A stretch of DNA of 5,655 nt from an uncultured Actinomycetes bacterium (GTDB lineage Bacteria; Actinomycetota; Acidimicrobiia; Acidimicrobiales; Ilumatobacteraceae), in contig CALBSD010000117.1 of NCBI GenBank assembly GCA_937927625.1, positions 1-5,655 of the forward strand, in the 5' to 3' direction. The translations under genes were made by a program, and so were the position numbers. Positions 1 through 5,653 of this stretch are shown here, piece by piece. The first letter of the stretch is position 1. Every line of letters starts with the position of its first letter. The notes below the pieces were generated by a model. It was given only the letters and a program-made list of their open reading frames with translations. It ran no database searches and was not told the DNA's origin.

Positions 1-1
1 A

Positions 2-1141
2 GGCAAAGCAGAGTGGTATCGCAATCGATACGTAGGGTCAACATCAGTGAGCGCGGCACGCGGTACACCAGATATTCCTGGCCCTAACTGGAATGGATCG
101 GCCAGTGGGCCGAACACCAATGTGGGCGGATTTGCCGGCACGACATGGGCCATGGTGGAAGCGGGCGGATGTCCTGTGGAGTTGACATACGAACTTGAGA
201 CAAAGGGACGAAATGATTTTTTCGGAACTCTCCCTGGTGCATTTACTGCTCATCCAAAAGTTGATCCCGCTACAGGCGAAATGCACGCGATGACATACGC
301 GTGGGGACAATGGCTTGATCACATTCAATACGTGCGAGTGGGCCGTGATGGTCGAGTAAACCGCACCGTTGACATTCCCCTACCAGGCATGTCAATGGTT
401 CATGACATTTCAATTACCGAAAAGTACATCGTTGTCTACGACCAACCGGTACTCGTCAATCTCGATAAAGCTTTTGCAGGATCTTCATTCCCATTCGAAT
501 GGAGCAATGAGTATGGCAACAGAATCGGACTCATGCCACGTGAAGGGAACGCGAATGACATCGTGTGGATTGATGTTCCCGTGGGATATGTCTTTCATCC
601 ACTCAATGCCTATGACACCACCGACGGCAAAATCGTGCTTGACGTGTGTTTCTACGAACGAATGATGCGCGATGATCTTCTTGGTCCGTTTGGCGATAGT
701 TTGCCGCGTCTTGTGCGATGGGAAGCAGACCCAATTGCGCAACGCGTCAATGTGACTGTCATTGATGAACATGTCAACGAATTTCCTCGACATCGCGGAT
801 CACTCACAGGCAAGCCATACCGCTACGGCTACTGCGCAGAAGTAGATACAGCTTCGATGCATTGGCCAACCGTTAAACACGACTTAATCACAGGGCAACG
901 CGAGGTTTTTGATCATGGAGCAGGACGCGCTGCCGGTGAGCCCGTTTTTGTTGCCCGACCTGGGTCGATTGACGAAGATGATGGCTGGTTGGTCACCTTT
1001 GTTCATGATGACAACAATGAATCAGCCGAATTTGTAGTCATCGATGCAAAGGACTTTGCTCGTGGGTATGTTGCCCGTGTTCCACTTCCTCAACGAATTC
1101 CTTTTGGATTCCACGGGAACTGGGTCCCTGATCGTGATTGA
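2..1141 (+). CDS. Carotenoid cleavage oxygenase family protein (RPE65 / lignostilbene dioxygenase type), 5'-partial
   Basis: Non-heme Fe(II) dioxygenase expected to cleave a C=C bond of a carotenoid, apocarotenoid or stilbene-like substrate. The frame is open to the left edge. The residues before the GTG at 47 (EWYRNRYV) already match the family, so that GTG is internal and the true start lies upstream; about 80-100 N-terminal residues are probably missing. Numbering from that GTG, the four iron-binding histidines are His69 (TAHPKVD), His119 (MVHDIS), His184 (FHPLNAYD) and His356 (FHGNW). Their spacing of about 50, 65 and 172 fits the seven-bladed propeller family. Likely second-shell glutamates are Glu38 (MVEAGG), Glu245 (NEFPRH) and Glu298 (GEPVFVARPG). 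All metal-centre residues are intact, so the enzyme is probably active. There is no stop or frameshift. Substrate cannot be read from the sequence. The methyltransferase follows 65 bp later on the same strand. Confidence 0.95.
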   Translation, partial: GKAEWYRNRYVGSTSVSAARGTPDIPGPNWNGSASGPNTNVGGFAGTTWAMVEAGGCPVELTYELETKGRNDFFGTLPGAFTAHPKVDPATGEMHAMTYAWGQWLDHIQYVRVGRDGRVNRTVDIPLPGMSMVHDISITEKYIVVYDQPVLVNLDKAFAGSSFPFEWSNEYGNRIGLMPREGNANDIVWIDVPVGYVFHPLNAYDTTDGKIVLDVCFYERMMRDDLLGPFGDSLPRLVRWEADPIAQRVNVTVIDEHVNEFPRHRGSLTGKPYRYGYCAEVDTASMHWPTVKHDLITGQREVFDHGAGRAAGEPVFVARPGSIDEDDGWLVTFVHDDNNESAEFVVIDAKDFARGYVARVPLPQRIPFGFHGNWVPDRD

Positions 1142-1184
1142 TTTGTAAACACGCAAGGACTGCTGACATCGTCGTCGTTCCATT

Positions 1185-1196
1185 TGCCACATGGCA
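1185..1196. promoter_or_regulatory. Short palindrome and weak -10-like box before the methyltransferase
   Basis: TGCCA, a 2-base spacer and TGGCA form a perfect 5-bp inverted repeat about 10 bases before the methyltransferase ATG at 1207. It is followed by CACTAT (1195-1200), a poor -10 match whose end lies 6 bases before the ATG. No Shine-Dalgarno is visible in 1190-1206. This could be a small operator with a leaderless start, but a 5-bp palindrome can easily arise by chance. Confidence 0.2.
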
Positions 1197-1206
1197 CTAT
1201 TGACAT

Positions 1207-1800
1207 ATGAGCGACGACCCACACAATGACCCCGTCCTCATTTCTGTTGCTGCATACAGCCTTGAAGCAGAGGCATACGAACAGAAATACGCAACACATC
1301 TTCTCGACCGTCCGAACCGATTCGCATCACTGATTCCCCCAGGATCCAAAGTTCTTGACCTTGGTTGCGGACCCGGACGCGACATTCGAATCTTTACCGA
1401 GTCAGGGCATCACCCGATTGGTGTCGAACTAAATCCTGCCTTTATCGAAATGGCGCGACAGCACGGTGAAGTCATCGCAGGAGACATTCGAGAAATTACT
1501 TCCCTCTTCAGTCCGTTCACTTTTGATGCCGTGTGGGCACAAGCATCTCTTGTTCATCTGCAGGAATCAGAGGTGGAGAACCTTCTACGAGAGGTGAAAG
1601 TCTTATTGAAACCGAATGGTCTCATGTATGCATGCGTGCCGGCAACAGGTGAATCAGGATGGCTCGAAGAGAGCGACGGTCGGCGTTGGTACACAACGTG
1701 GCCAGAGGATTCATTCCAAACAGCAATCGCTTCCGCAGGCTTTCGTATCTTTGACGTCACACATGGACCATATGTCGAAGTGTGGGCGACAAATATCTGA
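1207..1800 (+). CDS. Class I SAM-dependent methyltransferase
   Basis: A 197-residue single-domain methyltransferase of the Methyltransf_11/25 (UbiE/Tam-like) type, predicted to transfer a methyl group from S-adenosylmethionine to a small molecule. Motif I, VLDLGCGPG, is at residues 49-57. The acidic ribose-binding residue is Glu74 (GVELNP) and the adenine-contact residue Asp93 (AGDIRE). Motif IV-like FDAVWAQASLVHL spans 106-118, and post-motif LKPNGLMY 134-141. Near the C-terminus, the stretch around 176-194 (SAGFRIFDV, then YVEVWAT) looks like the usual final beta strands, so the Rossmann fold seems complete. The ATG at 1207 is chosen because it precedes the fold by a normal distance, although no ribosome site is visible. 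It lies 65 bp after the oxygenase, so co-transcription is possible. The acceptor substrate is unknown. Confidence 0.9.
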   Translation: MSDDPHNDPVLISVAAYSLEAEAYEQKYATHLLDRPNRFASLIPPGSKVLDLGCGPGRDIRIFTESGHHPIGVELNPAFIEMARQHGEVIAGDIREITSLFSPFTFDAVWAQASLVHLQESEVENLLREVKVLLKPNGLMYACVPATGESGWLEESDGRRWYTTWPEDSFQTAIASAGFRIFDVTHGPYVEVWATNI

Positions 1801-1803
1801 TTA

Positions 1804-1977
1804 TCAGGAACGTTTGAGGTCGGTGACGACTCCGCGAGCAACACGCACAATGTCAGCTGGTGCAGCGCCGAAGTTGTCGTTCCACGTTCCTGCAGCAGCC
1901 CACACTTCGTCATACTGCAACAAGTCCGGGTCTACAAACACACGCAATTGTGTGCTGTGACCAAACGAAGCCACGCC
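1804..1977 (-). pseudogene. 3' fragment of a YbaK/ProX-type aminoacyl-tRNA deacylase gene (copy A)
   Basis: On the minus strand this encodes the last 57 residues and TGA stop of a YbaK/EbsC-domain protein, a family that hydrolyses misacylated tRNAs such as Cys- or Ala-tRNA(Pro). Recognisable elements in order are GVASFGH (usually GV.PFGH), VFVDPDLLQYDEVWAAAG, TWNDNF, APADIVRV and VVTDLKRS. The N-terminal two thirds, including the rest of the editing pocket, are absent. The same frame continues upstream only as VSKINN before a TAG, which is the stop of the next gene at 1996. There is no start codon or ribosome site. The stop lies 3 bp from the convergent methyltransferase stop. Second-copy comparison: same length, about 86% nucleotide identity, with PP in place of AS at the third and fourth residues. 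Most likely a remnant, or an attachment-site copy of a gene 3' end, rather than a functional gene. Confidence 0.8.
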
Positions 1978-1996
1978 GTTGTTGATTTTGGAAACC
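1978..1996. repeat. Shared junction segment next to ybaK fragment A
   Basis: These 19 bases directly follow the last recognisable ybaK codon. They match 5015-5033 at 13 of 19 positions in an ungapped continuation of the fragment alignment, ending in a shared AACC. They do not encode anything I recognise from YbaK. They may mark the common end of the repeated unit, or a recombination junction. Confidence 0.35.
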
Positions 1997-2886
1997 TAAT
2001 GGCGATGGGCGTCGGGCATTGGAGGAATCCAGTCATTTACGAAACCCGAGACATGTGTGCCGTTGAGCGTCCCCGCGACGACTGCGCTTGGTCGACGTCC
2101 ACCGAGGATGGGAACTGAGTAGGTCGCAATCGGGGTGACAAAGCCCGTCGCCACTGGAGATTCATCATCTACTTCACCACAGTCGAAGTTGCGCACTGCG
2201 AATGGCGTTGTGGGATCGTGCGCAGAAATCCTGAACCCCATGAAGGACTCTCCTGATGACCGAGTGAGGACGACACCACCACCCGCACGGGGGCCACGCA
2301 GTGCGACAAGAGCAACTTCAGCTGATCTCAACGAGACATAGGTGAATGGAGTATCGAAGCGTGGTGCATCTTGCAGTTGCTCGTGAAACTGTCCATACCC
2401 GCTGATGGAATGTGACTTCCCGCCGATCTCGATGTCTGCTTTGACTCGTACTATCGACTCGGTGCGGCCTGGCAGATTGTTGCCCGCGGCTCCGAACAGC
2501 GGAATAAATGAAGCAGACAGTGCCATCTCGGTCGAGCCCGGTCCACGAGGGACATCCGACGTGAAATGACCGTTGACTCTTATCTCGCACTTCCCGCCTT
2601 CAATGCGCGAGGCGGAACCGGTGCGCATTATCCACCCAACCGAACCGTGTGTACTCGGGAGACTCACCTCGTATCGAGCTTGACTGCCGTTGTCCTGTGT
2701 CCGCATCGAGTTGCAGGGAAGTTCGTCATCGACGAATCCGTGCACCCCTTCCGGTCCGAATGTGACCAGCCACAACCAGGCGACACCTTCATCGACATGA
2801 CGTGCGATGCGCATCATGAACCCTGCGCCGCCATCGTCGCTGACGACATCAAGGAGAGTCGACTCGGTGAATGTCCCGACCGTCAA
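1996..2886 (-). CDS. Unrecognised protein, possibly lipocalin-like (AttH/CrtC-like or DUF7064-like)
   Basis: A 296-residue protein read from a TTG at 2884-2886; I do not recognise a definite family. It is rich in short beta-strand-like segments and glycine turns, with no signal peptide or membrane helix. The N-terminal part (LLDVVSDDGGAGFMMRI, then GVAWLWLVTFGPEG) and the central block (ISGYGQFHEQ at 161-170, then PRFDTPFTYVSL) vaguely resemble two-lobed lipocalin-like proteins of actinobacteria. That is a memory-based impression. His168 and Glu169 in the central block are candidate functional residues. The start is uncertain. The TTG has only a weak GGGA about 10 bases upstream. An ATG at 2906 would read MELGTKK into this frame if the A5 run at 2887-2891 had six As. 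Starting at Met24 would cut off the N-terminal strand. The gene is divergent from the TetR regulator, so it is probably its target. The stop borders the ybaK fragment. Confidence 0.75.
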   Translation of the reverse strand: MTVGTFTESTLLDVVSDDGGAGFMMRIARHVDEGVAWLWLVTFGPEGVHGFVDDELPCNSMRTQDNGSQARYEVSLPSTHGSVGWIMRTGSASRIEGGKCEIRVNGHFTSDVPRGPGSTEMALSASFIPLFGAAGNNLPGRTESIVRVKADIEIGGKSHSISGYGQFHEQLQDAPRFDTPFTYVSLRSAEVALVALRGPRAGGGVVLTRSSGESFMGFRISAHDPTTPFAVRNFDCGEVDDESPVATGFVTPIATYSVPILGGRRPSAVVAGTLNGTHVSGFVNDWIPPMPDAHRH

Positions 2887-2906
2887 TTTTTCGTTCCCAG
2901 TTCCAT

Positions 2907-2935
2907 AACTACAAAGTGTAGGTTACTGTCGCACT
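2907..2935. promoter_or_regulatory. Divergent leaderless-type promoters with a TetR operator candidate
   Basis: Between the divergent genes lies a perfect inverted repeat, CTACA (2909-2913), AAG, TGTAG (2917-2921). It extends imperfectly to TAACTACA/TGTAGGTTA (2906-2925). On + a TACTGT box (2924-2929) ends 6 bases before the TetR ATG at 2936. On - a TACACT box (2920-2915) ends 8 bases before the ATG at 2906. Both match TANNNT at the spacing expected for leaderless transcripts, and neither start has a Shine-Dalgarno. The minus-strand box lies within the palindrome and the plus-strand box abuts it, so TetR binding could block both promoters. The boxes and palindrome are seen; the regulation is inferred. 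Confidence 0.55.
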
Positions 2936-3571
2936 ATGTCGAAAGTATCAACAGTCAAGACCTCGCGTCCCAAACGTGTTCGCGCCCTGCGGACGCAGCC
3001 CCAAGAGCGTCGGCGACAGCTTCTTGACATCGCAGAATCTCTTCTCGAGGGCAGTGGATCGGATGCGCTGCGGATGGACACGCTGGCCAGCGCGGCGGGC
3101 GTGACCAGGCCAGTGGTGTATTCACACTTCGACAATCGCGATGCACTCATCATCGCTCTCCTCGAACGTCATGAGAGTCGTCTCCGCACCGAGGACGTGC
3201 CGACAGACATGTCAGATGACTTTCCAACGGTCATCAGGAACGCAACAGCCTCCTACCTTCACACGTCAGTAACACACGGCCAGGCAATGCGCGCACTCGT
3301 AATAGGGGTAAACCTCTCTCCCCTTGTAGAAGAGACTCGCCGTCGGATCTGGGATACAGGAGTCAAGAAATGGACTGCCGTGTACAAACGATTCTTTCGA
3401 CTGGACGCAAAGGATTCTCGTGCTCTCGCAACGAGCCATCTCACAGGACTTTCTGCAATGGCAGGTCTGTGCGCCAGCGGGGCTCTCTCCGTGTCGAGAG
3501 CAACGGATCTACATGTCATCTCCGTCGTGGCATCTCTGTCCACAGTGGAGAAAGAGCGAGAGAGACTATGA
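2936..3571 (+). CDS. TetR/AcrR family transcriptional regulator
   Basis: A 211-residue regulator of normal TetR length, predicted to bind DNA as a dimer and to be released by a small ligand. The N-terminal tail (residues 1-26) is basic. The DNA-binding domain follows at about 27-75, with the helix-turn-helix around 47-66: MDTLASAAGVTRPVVYSHF, then DNRDAL, the classic TetR signature. The remaining helical part (about 80-211) is the ligand and dimer domain, which is variable, so the inducer cannot be predicted. The ATG at 2936 is the only reasonable start; it has no Shine-Dalgarno but a TACTGT box 6 bases upstream. The stop overlaps the esterase start by ATGA (3568-3571), so the two are translationally coupled and transcribed together. 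It probably represses itself, the esterase and the divergent gene through the palindrome at 2909-2921. Confidence 0.93.
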   Translation: MSKVSTVKTSRPKRVRALRTQPQERRRQLLDIAESLLEGSGSDALRMDTLASAAGVTRPVVYSHFDNRDALIIALLERHESRLRTEDVPTDMSDDFPTVIRNATASYLHTSVTHGQAMRALVIGVNLSPLVEETRRRIWDTGVKKWTAVYKRFFRLDAKDSRALATSHLTGLSAMAGLCASGALSVSRATDLHVISVVASLSTVEKERERL

Positions 3572-4836
3572 GGCCAGGAAGCAAGAACATTCTGCTGATT
3601 GCTTCAGTCGCTCTTCTGGTAGTCGTCGCATGGTCATCCCCCGTTGCAGTAATAGGCACTGCTTCTGCAGCGACGAGACCGACAGTTAGATGGAAAGCGT
3701 CGACGTTGCGTCCGTCGTATTCGACAAAGACGTCGTCTCTTCTCACCACCAACTCGAAGGGCAAGCAGCGCTGGTCGGTGAAGGGTAACTGTTCTGTCTC
3801 AAAGTCGAGAATCAAAACGAAGTCCTCTGGAAAATGTGAGATCACCGTGACGATTGGCGCCAAAAGTCCCTACTCCTCCCGCACTGTGAGAAAGACGTTC
3901 AAAATCGTTTCCCCAACGCCCACTCCAGAGACATTCGATCCCTACGCCGGCGCCGTGGCGTCTGTCAACGCAACCGGCACATCGTCGGAGGGCGTCCTCG
4001 CGACATCTGACGGGAGAACCCGTCGATACCGGACCTATGTTCCCGCCGGACTACCGGCAGGAACTACATTCCCGCTTGTGATTGCGTTGCACGGGGGCCT
4101 CGGTACCTCGGCGCAGTTCGCCGCAAACTCTGGCCTCAACGACTTTGCTCAATCGAACGGTTTCATCGCCGTCTATCCCGATGGAATCGGGGATCAACCT
4201 GATGGCACTGGATACCAAACTTGGAACGGCGGATACTGTTGCGGTTCGGCCGCAATCCAGGCGGTGGATGATGTCGCATTCATTCGCAATCTCGTTGCCA
4301 AACTACGTACGACAATTTCCATCGACCCGCGGCGCGTGTACGCAATGGGACACTCCAACGGTGGGATCCTCGCCTACAAACTCGCATGCGATCTCTCCGA
4401 CGTGATTGTTGCAATCGGCGTGCAGGCAGGGAGCAACGTCGTTGCAGATTGCCGGCCGATAAACCCTGTCTCTGTATTCCATCTTCACGGAACGACAGAT
4501 ACCAACATGCCGATCAATGGCGGGAAGGGGTCGGGCGTGTCCAACACGAACTTTGCATCGGCACGCAATGCCGTTGATGCGATGGCGACCGTCAACGCCT
4601 GCAATGTCTCATCTCCCACGTCACTCATCACAAGCAACTCTGACGTGGCTGCTCTCTCGTGGAAGAGTTGCAAATCCAATACAGAGGTTCGGTTTGTGAC
4701 AGTCAAGAATGCAACGCATGCATGGATGGGGCACGCGGCGCAGTCGGCAGGTGCTTCCTCGTACGTCGGTACTCCATACCCAAATCTCGATGCAACGCGC
4801 GCAATCCTGTCGTTCCTGCTCTCGAAGTCGCGGTAG
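3568..4836 (+). CDS. Secreted PHB depolymerase / feruloyl esterase-like hydrolase (LpqC-like, COG3509 type)
   Basis: A 422-residue exported alpha/beta hydrolase expected to cleave ester bonds of polyhydroxyalkanoates, feruloylated polysaccharides or similar polymers outside the cell. The signal peptide is residues 1-35: MRPGSK, a hydrophobic core, then ASAA before Thr36. Residues 36-115 form a Ser/Lys/Thr-rich small beta domain with one Cys pair (Cys75, Cys90), joined by a PTPTP linker (116-120) to the catalytic domain. That domain has the oxyanion segment ALHGG (173-177), YPDG (203-206), nucleophile Ser263 in GHSNGG, probable Asp311 (HGTTDTNMP) and His384 (THAWMG), so the triad is complete. 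CC at 224-225 and other cysteines suggest disulfides. The start at 3568 is preferred over the in-frame ATG at 3370, which would bury the signal peptide inside TetR. It overlaps TetR by ATGA and ends 4 bp before the second ybaK fragment. Confidence 0.93.
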   Translation: MRPGSKNILLIASVALLVVVAWSSPVAVIGTASAATRPTVRWKASTLRPSYSTKTSSLLTTNSKGKQRWSVKGNCSVSKSRIKTKSSGKCEITVTIGAKSPYSSRTVRKTFKIVSPTPTPETFDPYAGAVASVNATGTSSEGVLATSDGRTRRYRTYVPAGLPAGTTFPLVIALHGGLGTSAQFAANSGLNDFAQSNGFIAVYPDGIGDQPDGTGYQTWNGGYCCGSAAIQAVDDVAFIRNLVAKLRTTISIDPRRVYAMGHSNGGILAYKLACDLSDVIVAIGVQAGSNVVADCRPINPVSVFHLHGTTDTNMPINGGKGSGVSNTNFASARNAVDAMATVNACNVSSPTSLITSNSDVAALSWKSCKSNTEVRFVTVKNATHAWMGHAAQSAGASSYVGTPYPNLDATRAILSFLLSKSR

Positions 4837-4840
4837 ACCG

Positions 4841-5014
4841 TCAGCTGCGCTTGAGGTCGGTGACCATACCGCCGGCGACACGCACGATGTCTGCTGGTGC
4901 AGCACCGAAGTTGTCGTTCCACGTTCCCGCAGCTGCCCACACCTCGTCATACTGCAGCAAGTCCGGGTCTACGAATACACGTAGTTGTGTGCTGTGACCA
5001 AAGGGAGGCACGCC
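4841..5014 (-). pseudogene. 3' fragment of a YbaK/ProX-type aminoacyl-tRNA deacylase gene (copy B)
   Basis: The minus strand encodes the same 57 C-terminal YbaK-domain residues as copy A at 1804-1977: GVPPFGH, VFVDPDLLQYDEVWAAAG, TWNDNF, APADIVRV and MVTDLKRS, then TGA. GVPPFGH is closer to the usual family motif than copy A. Only four of 57 residues differ (A/P, S/P, R/G, V/M), while 24 of 174 bases differ, 16 of them at third codon positions. Upstream in frame the sequence reads only TKD before a TAA, so the rest of the gene is missing and there is no start. The TGA lies 4 bp from the convergent esterase stop. Either a decayed remnant or a gene 3' end kept as an insertion or recombination site. 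Confidence 0.8.
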
Positions 5015-5033
5015 GTCTTTGGTTTAAGCAACC
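5015..5033. repeat. Shared junction segment next to ybaK fragment B
   Basis: Counterpart of 1978-1996, with 13 of 19 bases identical in ungapped continuation of the fragment alignment. The ybaK frame has a TAA here (plus-strand TTA at 5024-5026), so this copy cannot be coding through the junction. Confidence 0.35.
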
Positions 5034-5045
5034 CGTTGGAGGGTT
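5030..5045 (-). terminator. Weak stem-loop after the right-hand minus-strand gene
   Basis: AACCC (5030-5034), a 6-base loop and GGGTT (5041-5045) can pair as a 5-bp stem, 11 bases beyond the TAA of the minus-strand gene at 5057-5059. There is no clear T-run after it on the minus strand, so it is at best a weak terminator. It also touches the end of the repeated unit and could instead belong to that junction. Confidence 0.25.
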
Positions 5046-5056
5046 CGCTCATACAC

Positions 5057-5653
5057 TTAGTTCTGGATAGAAGGCACCGTTGTTGGAATCCCAAAACAAC
5101 TTCCAAGACAGGGCTCAGGAAAAGACTTTGGCCCAAGCGTTGAATAAACGTTTGCATCTGAATCTATGAACTTCACTGAGACGTCTTTGAGATCCGGACT
5201 CCAAGCAAAATACCTTCCGGCTGAAATTAAGAGTGTGGCCGTAATGTCTTCATTCAAACCGGCTTGATTAATCACAACGCGTGTACCTTCGTTGCTTGCA
5301 TTCGGCAAAGTACCGAAAATGATTCCAATCGGATGATCATCGAATGCAATCGTTAGCGGGGTTAGCGAACCACTACCTACTCCATCAGTCAAATGATCGA
5401 ATCCATCAATGCGCTGTGCCATTACTTCCCCACCAAAAAACTTGAAGCAAAGAACTGCTAGGTCCCCGGAGAAATAAACACCCATTTGTGTTGTGCCGCG
5501 AATGTCGACAATCGCAGGATCTGAAAGATTCGCCGGAACTTCCTCTGACCCTTTGCTCTGAACGTTGCCCGACTTCCAGAACTCTTCAACGATTGGGCCA
5601 CATGACCTCTTGATCTCGTTACGTTGAGCCGAAGTAACAACATCTGGATCAGC
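5057..5653 (-). CDS. Unrecognised, probably exported or membrane-anchored protein; C-terminal part only
   Basis: The frame is open from the TAA at 5057-5059 to the right edge, giving 198 C-terminal residues. The first in-frame ATG inside the window (5483-5485) is internal, because the coding-like sequence continues upstream of it (EEFWKSGNVQSKGSEEVPAN, then DIRGTTQ). I do not recognise a named family. The pattern HPIGIIFGTLP, TRVVINQAG, ITATLLISAGRYFAWSPD, VKFIDSDANVYSTLGP resembles the beta-rich extracytoplasmic C-terminal region of many actinobacterial anchored proteins of unknown function, which end in a GR.xAW.P and a strand with D.DG-like turn. Four cysteines (CGPIVEE, VLCFKF, PCLGSC) could form disulfides outside the cell. 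No membrane segment is in the visible part; a signal or transmembrane helix would be expected upstream. Local GC (about 47% in the line checked) is lower than in the esterase. Confidence 0.65.
   Translation of the reverse strand, partial: ADPDVVTSAQRNEIKRSCGPIVEEFWKSGNVQSKGSEEVPANLSDPAIVDIRGTTQMGVYFSGDLAVLCFKFFGGEVMAQRIDGFDHLTDGVGSGSLTPLTIAFDDHPIGIIFGTLPNASNEGTRVVINQAGLNEDITATLLISAGRYFAWSPDLKDVSVKFIDSDANVYSTLGPKSFPEPCLGSCFGIPTTVPSIQN

Noticed and set aside
47..49. GTG at 47 as start of the carotenoid oxygenase
   Set aside because: The frame is open to base 2 and the upstream residues (EWYRNRYV) match the family, so the GTG is internal.
1616..1960. Plus-strand open frames whose ends resemble each other at both repeats (also 4659-4997, and minus-strand 1554-1913 with 4621-4950)
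   Set aside because: They resemble each other only because they cross the ybaK repeats. The differences fall on third positions of the minus-strand ybaK frame, so these are shadows.
1804..1996. Integron attC-like site
   Set aside because: Repeats between cassette-like genes suggested attC, but I found no RYYYAAC/GTTRRRY pair and no long imperfect palindrome. The sequence instead reads as a conserved protein frame.
3370..3567. N-terminal extension of the esterase from an ATG at 3370
   Set aside because: It lies entirely within TetR in another frame and would place the clear signal peptide 66 residues inside the protein. The ATG at 3568 overlaps the TetR stop by ATGA, as expected for coupled genes.
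4831..4840. CGGT-AG-ACCG palindrome over the esterase stop as terminator
   Set aside because: The stem is only 4 bp with a 2-base loop and no T-run; too weak to call.
5483..5485. ATG at 5483-5485 as start of the right-hand minus-strand protein
   Set aside because: The same frame has no stop up to the window edge and reads as plausible protein, so this methionine is internal.
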